50,830 nucleotides of DNA, from positions 1-50,830 of the forward strand of contig CANRWP010000021.1 in assembly GCA_947643595.1 (NCBI GenBank), read 5' to 3'. Shown here piece after piece: positions 36,210 to 43,706 of the stretch. The notes under the pieces are model-generated. The model was not told where the DNA came from. It worked only from the letters and a program-made list of their open reading frames with translations, and ran no database searches. Source of the stretch: an uncultured bacterium (GTDB lineage: Bacteria; Bacillota; Clostridia; Lachnospirales; Lachnospiraceae). Every line of letters begins with the position of its first letter. Within the stretch, counting starts at the first letter, position 1. A program made the translations under genes and the position numbers.

Positions 36210-36680
36210 TCAGCTTCCCTGCCCTATGGACAGACCTCTCTGCGCCATGCTCTTGCTGGCCTCAAAGGCGGTGGCATTGGCCTCATAGCCGCGGCTGGCA
36301 TCAATCAGATTGACAAACTCCGTCACGGCATCCACATTGGGGTACATGACATAACCGTTCTCGTCGGCATCGGGATGAGCCGGATCGTACACCATCTTCA
36401 TCTCCGTCCAGGTATCCTCATACACCCCGTTCACTTTTACACCCACGCCGGAATATCTCGCGTGTTTGTCGGAGTATCTTTGCCGTTCATCATCCAGCAC
36501 ATGGGAGAAAGGCATTTTCCCGCTCCTCTCCTGAAATGTCACAACTTTCCTGCGGTAAGGTGTCCCATCTTCCGTCCTGGTGGTATTCATATTCGCCAGG
36601 TTTTCGGAGATGATATCCATACGGTAACGCTCCGCAGTCATACCTGTCGCACTGATATCAAAAGCCGTAAAAAGTCCCAT
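36210..36680 (-). CDS. flgC: Flagellar basal-body rod protein FlgC
   Basis: FlgC is a proximal rod subunit. The N-terminal motif FDISATGMTAERYRMDIISE, with NLANMNTTRTEDGTPYRRK, and the C-terminal FVNLIDASRGYEANATAFEA are diagnostic. The length is 156 aa, normal. It lies 31 bases after flgB. Confidence 0.97.
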   Translation of the reverse strand: MGLFTAFDISATGMTAERYRMDIISENLANMNTTRTEDGTPYRRKVVTFQERSGKMPFSHVLDDERQRYSDKHARYSGVGVKVNGVYEDTWTEMKMVYDPAHPDADENGYVMYPNVDAVTEFVNLIDASRGYEANATAFEASKSMAQRGLSIGQGS

Positions 36681-36711
36681 AATCTTCTCCTTATTTCATC
36701 ACTGCCATGTT

Positions 36712-37110
36712 CTATTTTGTCACAGTCTTCAAGTCGCTGAAGTTCGTCGTGATCGAGGTGGTCAGACCATAATAGTACATCTGGTTTTCCGCCAGATACA
36801 CGTTCTCCACATCGATATCCACATTATTCTCGTCCTTCCGGTAAGAGTACCCGGCGTGATCTATGTATGATTTGGGTTTCAGATCCTCATCCTTCAGGGA
36901 GGCAACTTTCTGATCCGTCGTCATATAACGGAATTCCCTCATCGCCTGCTTTAACTGCGCCTTGAAATCCACATCTTCCCTCTTATATCCCGGCGTGTTC
37001 ACATTCGCCAGGTTGTTGTTGATGCAGTCGTTTCTGATCCAGGCCGCGTCCGCCGCCTTATCCAGTACCCTCGTATAGTCATAGATATTCGTGTTCAACA
37101 GAGTGCTCAT
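36712..37110 (-). CDS. flgB: Flagellar basal-body rod protein FlgB
   Basis: FlgB is a proximal rod subunit and the first gene of the fla/che operon. The protein begins MSTLLNTNIYDYTRVLDKAA and has the rod motif NDCINNNLANVNTPGYKRED. It ends with QMYYYGLTTSITTNFSDLKT. A longer frame starts at 37149, but the ATG at 37110 (AAGGGG eight bases upstream) gives the normal size of 132 aa. The promoter at 37155-37182 lies 45 bases upstream. Confidence 0.95.
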   Translation of the reverse strand: MSTLLNTNIYDYTRVLDKAADAAWIRNDCINNNLANVNTPGYKREDVDFKAQLKQAMREFRYMTTDQKVASLKDEDLKPKSYIDHAGYSYRKDENNVDIDVENVYLAENQMYYYGLTTSITTNFSDLKTVTK

Positions 37111-37154
37111 CGCATACCCCTTTCCTCTTCCGGATATTATATCCCACATTTATT

Positions 37155-37182
37155 ATTATACGTAATATGTTCAAAAAAACAA
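37155..37182 (-). promoter_or_regulatory. Candidate main promoter of the flagellar operon
   Basis: On the minus strand the -10 box is a perfect TATAAT (37155-37160), with a -35-like TTGTTT (37177-37182) 16 bases upstream, in an AT-rich stretch between codY and flgB. It looks like a sigma-A promoter with a weak -35, which leaves room for an activator. No sigma-28 type promoter and no c-di-GMP riboswitch is seen in this gap. Confidence 0.6.
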
Positions 37183-37238
37183 GTTCTTTTTCACATACAA
37201 CCACCATACTTTTTCCTGATATTTATTCCAAAACTGTC

Positions 37239-37268
37239 AAAAGGAATCTATTGCGCCCAATAAATTCC
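37239..37268 (-). terminator. Terminator after codY
   Basis: The minus-strand RNA forms a hairpin of two 5-bp helices with a single mismatch (GGAAT and TATTG pairing with CAATA and ATTCC, loop GGCG), followed by four T. The T-run is short, so some codY transcripts may continue into the flagellar operon. Confidence 0.7.
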
Positions 37269-37309
37269 TTTTTTCCGCTTCGTCAATCCATGACTGTTTT
37301 ATCCTCATC

Positions 37310-38101
37310 CTATTTCTTTTCCATCTGTACTTTCAGCGAGGCTATCTCCTCGTAGATCGCGTCGTTCAGCACCTTGATCGATGTCCCCTTCATCCCGGAG
37401 GAGCGGGACTCTATCACACCGGCGCTCTCAAACTTCCGCAGGGCGTTTACGATAACCGAGCGGGTGATTCCCACCCTGTCCGCGATCTTGCTCGCCACAA
37501 GGATACCCTCCCTGCCGTTCAGCTCGTCGAAGATACAGATGATCGCCTCCATCTCCGAGTAGGAAAGCGTACTGACAGCGGACTTTACGACAGCCAGTTT
37601 TCTGCTCTCCGCCGCCATCTCCTCGCTGACCGCCCGCAGCATTTCCAGCCCCACCACGGTACTCCCGTATTCACAGAGGATAATATCGTCTATATCGTAT
37701 ATCTCATCCTCCTTGTAGATAAACAGCGTTCCTAACCTCTCGCCCGCGATCTCGATGGGGGAGACAAGCGCCTCATACTTCCTGGCGGTCTGCTCCTCAA
37801 ATCCCAGCGTCTCCAGATTGACATTCTCTTTGGTCGACAGCACGCCGAGCAGTCTCTCGTTCAGCTGACTGTCCACAAATTTTCCCACATTGTCCGACAG
37901 CAGCGCTTCGATCGGCCTGATCCCCGCAAGTTCTCCGACCCCCAGCACTTTTCCCTTTCTGCTGATCACGAGAACATTGGAACCCAGGATATCCTTCATC
38001 ACTTTGCAGATATCGCTAAAGACAACCTTGCTGGAATTATTATTGTGCAATAATTTGCCTATTTTCCTCGTTTTATCCAATAATTGTACGCTGCTGCTCA
38101 C
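37310..38101 (-). CDS. codY: GTP- and branched-chain-amino-acid-sensing repressor CodY
   Basis: CodY represses nutrient-scavenging and often motility genes in rich medium. The 263-aa protein begins SVQLLDKTRKIGKLLHNNNS. A GAF ligand-binding domain (about 30-160) follows. The winged helix-turn-helix is at residues about 200-245 (GILVASKIADRVGITRSVIV, then NALRKFESAGVIESRSSGMK), the family signature. The start is GTG at 38101 after AGGGGGAACTCT. It stands directly upstream of the flagellar operon, as in many Lachnospiraceae. Whether it represses that operon cannot be told; no clear CodY box (AATTTTCWGAAAATT) was found. Confidence 0.96.
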   Translation of the reverse strand: MSSSVQLLDKTRKIGKLLHNNNSSKVVFSDICKVMKDILGSNVLVISRKGKVLGVGELAGIRPIEALLSDNVGKFVDSQLNERLLGVLSTKENVNLETLGFEEQTARKYEALVSPIEIAGERLGTLFIYKEDEIYDIDDIILCEYGSTVVGLEMLRAVSEEMAAESRKLAVVKSAVSTLSYSEMEAIICIFDELNGREGILVASKIADRVGITRSVIVNALRKFESAGVIESRSSGMKGTSIKVLNDAIYEEIASLKVQMEKK

Positions 38102-38155
38102 AGAGTTCCCCCTATATCTATCAGTTTCTTTTCTTTTTTTAACAAAAGATATCCT

Positions 38156-38184
38156 ATTCTATCATAAATCTAAACAAAATGCAA
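38156..38184 (-). promoter_or_regulatory. Promoter of codY
   Basis: On the minus strand, TTGCAT (38179-38184) and TAGAAT (38156-38161) are 17 bases apart, and TG one base upstream of the -10 box makes an extended -10 element. The site lies between topA and codY, about 55 bases before the GTG start. Confidence 0.75.
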
Positions 38185-38203
38185 ATCATTTCTTCCTCAA
38201 CCA

Positions 38204-40288
38204 TCATCCTGCCGCCGGTTTTCCGGCCGGTTTATCCATGACATGACCGCATTTCTCGCCGGAGCAGACCAGCTTATTTCCTTTTTCCACCATCATGCTC
38301 CCGCATTTTTCACAGAGCACACCGGAAGGTTTCTGCCACACCATAAAATTACACTCCGGATTGTTGATGCAGCCGTAATACCTGCGCCCTTTTCTCGTCT
38401 TCTTCATGACGATATCCTCGCCGCACTTCGGACAGGAGATACCGATCTTCTCAAAGTAAGGTTTCGTATTTTTGCACTCCGGAAATCCGGGACAGGCGAG
38501 AAATCTGCCGTGGGGCCCGTATTTAATGACCATCTGCCTCCCGCACACATCGCAGTATTCCTCCGAGAGTTCGTCCTTGATCTCCACTTCCTCCAGCTGC
38601 TTTTCCGCCTCCTGCACCGCTTCGTCCAGATCGGGGTAAAAGTTTCTGATAATCGTCTTCCAGTCCACGTCCCCCAGCTCCACGCCGTCCAACAGCGTCT
38701 CCATATTGGCGGTAAAACTCACATCCACGATGGAAGGGAACGCCTCCCGCATCATCTTATCCACGACCTCACCGATCTCCGTCACATAAATATTTTTGTT
38801 TTCCTTCACGATATAGCGCCGGTTGAGCAACGTCGTCAGCGTGGGAGCATACGTGCTCGGCCTGCCGATCCCCAGCTCCTCCAACGCCCTGACTACGGAG
38901 GCCTCCGTGTAGTGTGCCGGGGGCAGCGTGAAATGCTGTTTGTGCTGCAATTCTTTCAGACTCAGCTTCGTATCCTTCTCCAGGCTTCCGGAGAGGACCG
39001 ACGTCTCCTCCCTGTCCTCCTCCCGCACGTAAACGCACAGATAACCGTCAAATTTTAATTTGCTGGCGGCGACACTGAACCGTTCTCCCGCGGCGTCGAT
39101 CTTCACCGAGGTAGTCTCGTAGACCGCGCTGCTCATCCCGCTCGCCGTAAAGCGCTTCCAGATCAGCTGATACAGGCGGAACTGGTCTCTGGTCAGAGAA
39201 TCCTTCAGTTCCGCCGGCGTTCTTCCGATATCCGTCGGGCGGATCGCCTCATGGGCGTCCTGTATCTTCTTTCCGCTCTTCTTTTGCTCCACGTTCCCCG
39301 CCACATAGGCCGCGCCGTACTTCGACGCAATATATTTCGCCGCCGCCTGGGAAGCCTCCTCGGATATCCTCGTGGAATCCGTACGCAGATAGGTGATGAT
39401 ACCCACCGTCCCATTTCCTTTGATATCCACACCTTCGTAGAGCTGCTGCGCGACGCGCATGGTTTTCTGGGTGGAGAAATTCAGCACTTTGCTGGCTTCC
39501 TGCTGGAGAGTGGATGTGGTAAACGGAAGCGGCGCCTTCTTCGTCCTCTCCCCCACCTTTTTGTCCGTGACTTTCCAGTCCGCATCTTTCAGGTCCCCCA
39601 GAATCTTCCGCAGTTCCTGTTCGCTTTTTATGGTGACTTTTTTGTCGCCATGGCCATAGTATTTCGCGGTCAGGGACTTCTTCTCCCCCTCCACATCCAG
39701 CACGGCGTCCAGCGTCCAATATTCCTCCGGTATGAACGCGCTGATCTCCTCCTCTCTCTCACAGATGATCCTGAGCGCCGCCGACTGCACCCTCCCGGCG
39801 GAGAGGCCGCGTTTTACTTTTGCCCAGAGCACCGGGGAGATCCGATAGCCCACCATCCGGTCCAACACCCTTCTCGCCTGCTGAGCGTCCACCAGATCCA
39901 TATCGATCTCACGGGGATTTTTCAGAGCATCCTTCACCGCCGTTTTCGTGATCTCGTTGAAGGTGATGCGGTATACCTTTTTCCCCTCCAGTTTCAGTGC
40001 GTAGTACAGATGCCAGGAGATAGCTTCCCCCTCCCGGTCCGGGTCAGTCGCCAGATATATTTTTTCCGCCTTTTTCACTTCCTTCCGAAGGGCGGCCAAT
40101 ATATCGCCCTTTCCACGAATCGTGATGTATTTCGGTTCAAAATCGTCCTCCGGTGAAAAGCCCAGCTGGCTTTTGGGCAGGTCCCGGACATGCCCGTTGC
40201 TCGCCATCACCTCATAATTCGCTCCTAAAAATTTTTTGATCGTCTTTACTTTAGCGGGAGATTCCACTATCACCAGATATTTTGCCAT
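38204..40288 (-). CDS. topA: DNA topoisomerase I
   Basis: TopA relaxes negative supercoils. The Toprim domain is at the start (YLVIVESPAKVKTIKKFLG) with LATDPDREGEAISWHL near residue 79. The catalytic tyrosine is Tyr300 in GIITYLRTDSTR. Three C-terminal four-cysteine zinc ribbons are visible (CDVCGRQM..CPGFPEC; CPKCGEDI..CINNPEC; CEKCGSMM..CSGEKC). The longer frame is replaced by the ATG at 40288, giving 694 aa and the canonical MAKYLVIVESPAK start, with AGGAGTGG upstream. The gene order dprA-topA-codY is conserved in Firmicutes. Confidence 0.97.
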   Translation of the reverse strand: MAKYLVIVESPAKVKTIKKFLGANYEVMASNGHVRDLPKSQLGFSPEDDFEPKYITIRGKGDILAALRKEVKKAEKIYLATDPDREGEAISWHLYYALKLEGKKVYRITFNEITKTAVKDALKNPREIDMDLVDAQQARRVLDRMVGYRISPVLWAKVKRGLSAGRVQSAALRIICEREEEISAFIPEEYWTLDAVLDVEGEKKSLTAKYYGHGDKKVTIKSEQELRKILGDLKDADWKVTDKKVGERTKKAPLPFTTSTLQQEASKVLNFSTQKTMRVAQQLYEGVDIKGNGTVGIITYLRTDSTRISEEASQAAAKYIASKYGAAYVAGNVEQKKSGKKIQDAHEAIRPTDIGRTPAELKDSLTRDQFRLYQLIWKRFTASGMSSAVYETTSVKIDAAGERFSVAASKLKFDGYLCVYVREEDREETSVLSGSLEKDTKLSLKELQHKQHFTLPPAHYTEASVVRALEELGIGRPSTYAPTLTTLLNRRYIVKENKNIYVTEIGEVVDKMMREAFPSIVDVSFTANMETLLDGVELGDVDWKTIIRNFYPDLDEAVQEAEKQLEEVEIKDELSEEYCDVCGRQMVIKYGPHGRFLACPGFPECKNTKPYFEKIGISCPKCGEDIVMKKTRKGRRYYGCINNPECNFMVWQKPSGVLCEKCGSMMVEKGNKLVCSGEKCGHVMDKPAGKPAAG

Positions 40289-40370
40289 AATCAATATCCA
40301 CTCCTGTTCCGGTTCCATAGATGTCTGTATTTTTATACAGCAATCGACAAACACTATACACTAATTTTTT

Positions 40371-41516
40371 TTAAGTTGCAAGGACTTTTTGACAATATCC
40401 CTCCGGACATTGTCTCGCAAGCCCTTTTATGCACAGTTCTACAAGTACTCCCATCACTTCCTGGATCGCTATCTTCCCGCCCAGCTGTCCGTAAATTTCC
40501 TCCGGTGTCCTGGGCAGTATCTCCAGATTCAAGTACACTTGCCTCTCCTGTTCGGAGAGCATATTTATCCAGCCGGGCTGATTTTCTGCCACCCTTCCCT
40601 CCCCGTTTTTCGGCGCCGTTTCTTCTATATTAATACGAGAGTTCAATCCGTAGAGTGCCTCCAGAATATCTCCGGGTCCGACAGCCACCGCCGCCCCCTG
40701 TCTGAAAAGCTGGTTGCATCCTCTGCTCAGGGAATCCGTAATTCTCCCCGGGAGAGCAAACACTTCCTTCCCCTGTTCTAACGCCATGTCCACCGTGATC
40801 AGCGTACCGCTTTTTTCTCTCGCCTCTATCACCAGTATCACATCCGAAAGCCCGCTGATCAACCGATTTCTCGGCGGGAAGAGATTCGCCTTCGGCTTCG
40901 TCCCCGGCGGATACTCCGAGAGGATTCCCCCCTGTTTTTTACAGTTCTCATAGATCGCACGATTGCTCTTCGGATAACAGACGTCCACTCCGCTGCCCAG
41001 TACGCCGAAACTTTCCCCTCCGGCGAGAAGAGCGGCCTCCTGGCTGATTCCGTCGATCCCCATAGCCAGTCCGCTGATAATCTGTATGCCCACCCCGCCC
41101 AGTTTAGAACCAAATTCCTTCGCGGCGTATATCCCGTACTCCGAGCAGGCCCTTGCGCCGATGATCGCTACAGACGGAATTTCATCGCCGGGAAGATGCC
41201 CCTGATAATACAGCACGGCGGGCGGATCCGGAATTTCAGAGAGCCGCCCCGGATAATCATCGTCTCCATAGCAGGTAAACTTTATTTTCTGTCTGCACAG
41301 CTCTTCGTATTCTGTAAAAATATTCCAGCTCCTTCTGGCTTCCAGTATCCTCTCCGCAAGGTCGTCCCCCGCCCCAGCCCGCAGCGTTTTTTCCTGTTCC
41401 CTGTATATATTTTCCGCGCCGCCAAACTTTTGCAGCAGAGCTGTCTTTTTCTTTCCGCCAAACCCTTTTATATTCAGGAACCAGTACTGGTAAGCCTTAT
41501 CCTGTTTTGTTTTCAT
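40371..41516 (-). CDS. dprA: DNA-processing protein DprA (Smf)
   Basis: DprA loads RecA on incoming single-stranded DNA during natural transformation. The 381-aa protein has the Rossmann-like DprA core. Motifs include SVAIIGARACSEYGIYAAKE, IQIISGLAMGIDGISQEAAL, FGVLGSGVDVCYPKSNR and LFPPRNRLISGLSDVILVIE. An N-terminal SAM-like segment and a C-terminal winged-helix segment (PEEIYGQLGGKIAIQEVMGV) flank it. It overlaps the comM remnant by four bases (ATGA) and precedes topA. Confidence 0.96.
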   Translation of the reverse strand: MKTKQDKAYQYWFLNIKGFGGKKKTALLQKFGGAENIYREQEKTLRAGAGDDLAERILEARRSWNIFTEYEELCRQKIKFTCYGDDDYPGRLSEIPDPPAVLYYQGHLPGDEIPSVAIIGARACSEYGIYAAKEFGSKLGGVGIQIISGLAMGIDGISQEAALLAGGESFGVLGSGVDVCYPKSNRAIYENCKKQGGILSEYPPGTKPKANLFPPRNRLISGLSDVILVIEAREKSGTLITVDMALEQGKEVFALPGRITDSLSRGCNQLFRQGAAVAVGPGDILEALYGLNSRINIEETAPKNGEGRVAENQPGWINMLSEQERQVYLNLEILPRTPEEIYGQLGGKIAIQEVMGVLVELCIKGLARQCPEGYCQKVLAT

Positions 41517-42055
41517 CCGTTTCTCCCCCAGTATTTGCCGTCTGTTTTTCGATAGCAGGCCGCTTCCGCCAGATGGCGCCTTTCGATGCGCTCGCTCCCC
41601 TCGAGATCCGCTATCGTTCTGGCCACCTTGATCACTTTGTGGTAAGCTCTCGCGCTCAAATTCATGGCGGAAAACAGCTGCTGCAACATCTGTCCCTCCT
41701 TCTTTTCCAGCGGGCAGTATTTCCGCACCTGAGCCGGTCCCATATCCGCGTTAAAATGAAAACCTGTCCCTGCAAACCGCTTCTCCTGCATTCTGCGTGC
41801 CCTCATGATCCTCTCCAATATCTCCGCACTGCTCTCACTCCTCTTTGGGCCGTTTAAATTTTCGATCTCCACCTTCTTCGTCTCCGTCACAAGATCCATC
41901 CGATCCAACAGCGGGCCGGAGACTTTGTGCAGATAGCGGTATATCTCATGGGGAGAACAGCTGCATTGATTTCTGTCCGGATAATAGCCGCAGGGGCAGG
42001 GATTCATCGGTACAATGAAATTGATACAATTCAACGATGCACCCCCTAAATGCAC
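41513..42055 (-). pseudogene. comM: 3' fragment of comM/yifB-type Mg-chelatase ATPase gene, cut by a mobile element
   Basis: The 180-codon open frame is the C-terminal end of a ComM/YifB AAA+ helicase that acts in transformation. It starts essentially at the MNPCPCGYYPD motif and continues SGPLLDRMDLV and AYHKVIKVARTIADLEG to a normal end overlapping dprA. The N-terminal domain and Walker A region, about 300 residues, are missing. Family proteins have a few more hydrophobic residues just before MNPCPCG; here the preceding codons (CINFIVP) do not fit beyond about VP. The break therefore lies around 42013-42055. The first possible start, GTG at 42055, has no ribosome binding site. Confidence 0.85.
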
Positions 42056-42057
42056 CC
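42013..42057. other. Left junction (attachment site region) of the mobile element in comM
   Basis: Homology to comM ends here on the chromosome side, and element sequence begins. On the plus strand the region contains two short related stretches (GTACAATGAAATTGATACAA) and two copies of ATGCACCC (42037-42044, 42050-42057). Large serine integrases recombine at such junctions with a two-base core. The exact crossover cannot be fixed without the other end, which lies outside the window. Confidence 0.5.
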
Positions 42058-42095
42058 TCGCAAATGATTAAAATCGCTCTTTCTTCATAAATTAA

Positions 42096-42119
42096 ATGCA
42101 CACTCTTCCGAATGTGCAT
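42096..42119. repeat. Inverted repeat ATGCACA/TGTGCAT near the junction
   Basis: ATGCACA (42096-42102) and TGTGCAT (42113-42119) form a 7-bp hairpin with a 10-base loop. The same ATGCAC core appears twice more at 42037 and 42050. It may be the weak terminator of the TIR gene (TTTAATTT follows on the minus strand) or part of the integrase recognition region. The rest of 42058-42173 shows nothing else. Confidence 0.45.
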
Positions 42120-42173
42120 CAATAAATACTTATGTCATTGAATCCAAAATTATTTAGGAACTTCTCCCACTAA

Positions 42174-43544
42174 TTATGCTTCCCAAGGATGACCATCCAA
42201 ATCATAATACGCTTCTCCATCAAACGATTGCAATTTTAAACTTTGAACCATATTATGTCCTTCTTCATCTTGATAGCATATATTAAACCAATTTGGAAGC
42301 CCCTTTGTGTCCTCATATTCTGAATGCAAGATTTTTTTCACTTTTGAAGGCCATTTTATCACATCTTCTGAGTCCTCATATGCGACAGCCATTCTGCATT
42401 TTTCCCCTGGTTTTAGTACTACGGTAAGTAGTTTATCAAATACAATAAGATTTCTGGCCACCTTACCATTTACAATCTCAATAGAAATTTGAAGGTTTCG
42501 ATAACGGGTTCCTCCAGTAAAATCGGAATTAAGTATTTCAGAAACTCCAGGCAGCCTTTTATTAATCCCTTCTATTGTAACCGAAAACGAAGGCTGGTTT
42601 TTGCGTACTCTGCTATTTTCTTCCTCTACTTGGATTCCTTTTACCGCATCTATAAAGGCACTTCTAAACCGTTCCCACCTTATATCAACAACCTTAGTAA
42701 TCCCAAACTTTTCTGTCAAATTGTCTTTTAACTCATTCAATCTTTGCCTAAGTTCTTCTTCATCAGAATCTAACTTTATGGCTATTTGATCAGCACTAAT
42801 TGCACCTCTTATCTGGGAAAAATCGAATCCTGGAAGCAATATTGATGTATACTCTTTTTTGGTTACCCAAGCTGCCCCCATTTCATTTAAGCTCGCCGGA
42901 CTCGAATAGTATCTGTCTGATAAAACAAATATAACATATAAGTCCAAATCCCAATCTGTAAATTTATTTGCAAGCCACTCATAAACCCTTTTATTCAATG
43001 GTATCCCATATCCTGGCACTGATGAACAAATCATCTGTGTTTGATCCAATCCTATATTCTCAAAAAGGGTAACCAAATGCTCTGCATATTTCTTATCAGT
43101 GGTTGCATGGCTAATCAGCAACATCGGCATCTTATTTTCTGTCATTTTAATGTTCTCTCCTTCAATAGCTTTTTTCTTATCCTCAAAATATGTTTTTCCC
43201 AAATTTGACAGCGTAAGCATAACGCTTTTAGCATAAATCATATAGCGGGACAGCATACCATACATCAATAATTTCTCCGCTTCAAGCGGTAAAGAATTAC
43301 TCAGATGCTTCGGAACAGCATCATCAGAAACTGTAACAAAGTTGTTGTCATTCCCATTATACTGTTCTAATGCAATTTCTAAAACCTTCTCCGCATCCGG
43401 GTCCATTACACGAAAATCTCCGATGTACTTTGCAGCATTAACAATCCCAGATGCCCGTTCGCGCCTTGCAGTATCCCGTTCTATCCTTTGATTTTCTTTC
43501 ATCTGCTTTTCAATTGCTTTCTGTTCTGATGATTTCGCAGACAT
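42174..43544 (-). CDS. TIR-domain protein, possible anti-phage defence effector
   Basis: The 456-aa protein has three parts. Residues about 1-130 are basic and helical, ending in a winged-helix-like stretch (LLMYGMLSRYMIYAKSVMLT and LSNLGKTYFE). Residues about 138-285 are a TIR domain: KMPMLLISHATTDKKYAEHL, the YVIFVLSDRYYSSP strand, and the likely catalytic Glu221 in SLNEMGAAW. Residues about 310-456 are a beta-rich unknown domain. Bacterial TIR effectors of defence systems hydrolyse or process NAD+. The DNA is visibly more AT-rich than its neighbours, suggesting separate transfer. It sits alone between the junction and the recombinase terminator. A signalling or non-defence role remains possible. 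Confidence 0.7.
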   Translation of the reverse strand: MSAKSSEQKAIEKQMKENQRIERDTARRERASGIVNAAKYIGDFRVMDPDAEKVLEIALEQYNGNDNNFVTVSDDAVPKHLSNSLPLEAEKLLMYGMLSRYMIYAKSVMLTLSNLGKTYFEDKKKAIEGENIKMTENKMPMLLISHATTDKKYAEHLVTLFENIGLDQTQMICSSVPGYGIPLNKRVYEWLANKFTDWDLDLYVIFVLSDRYYSSPASLNEMGAAWVTKKEYTSILLPGFDFSQIRGAISADQIAIKLDSDEEELRQRLNELKDNLTEKFGITKVVDIRWERFRSAFIDAVKGIQVEEENSRVRKNQPSFSVTIEGINKRLPGVSEILNSDFTGGTRYRNLQISIEIVNGKVARNLIVFDKLLTVVLKPGEKCRMAVAYEDSEDVIKWPSKVKKILHSEYEDTKGLPNWFNICYQDEEGHNMVQSLKLQSFDGEAYYDLDGHPWEA

Positions 43545-43620
43545 AACTTATCCCTCGTCTCTATTAGTTCATATTCTGTCCTTGAACTTAATCATATCAT
43601 ATTTATCGTCAAATTCCCAC

Positions 43621-43657
43621 AAGAAAACAAGCCGAAGAACCCCAAAGTTCTCGGCTT
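43621..43657 (-). terminator. Terminator after the serine recombinase operon
   Basis: The minus-strand RNA forms an 11-bp stem, with one bulge, between AAGCCGAGAAC and GTTCTTCGGCTT, followed by GTTTTCTT. It lies 50 bases after the second recombinase stop, so the TIR gene is a separate transcript. The remaining gap 43545-43620 is AT-rich and should contain the TIR promoter, but I could not assign boxes with confidence. Confidence 0.75.
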
Positions 43658-43706
43658 ATCAAAAATTTTCTTTCTATATTAAATAGCGAAATTTACACAT
43701 TTTTAC

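Noticed and set aside
37111..37309. Possible c-di-GMP riboswitch before flgB
   Set aside because: Some Clostridia have one here, but the conserved GEMM core and tetraloop-receptor pattern is not present; only a promoter and the codY terminator are seen.
40289..40370. Promoter of topA
   Set aside because: A TATAAA box is visible on the minus strand, but no -35 box at a normal distance could be supported.
41513..42055. Functional short comM starting at GTG 42055
   Set aside because: The Walker A and N-terminal domains are absent, the extra N-terminal residues come from element DNA, and there is no ribosome binding site.
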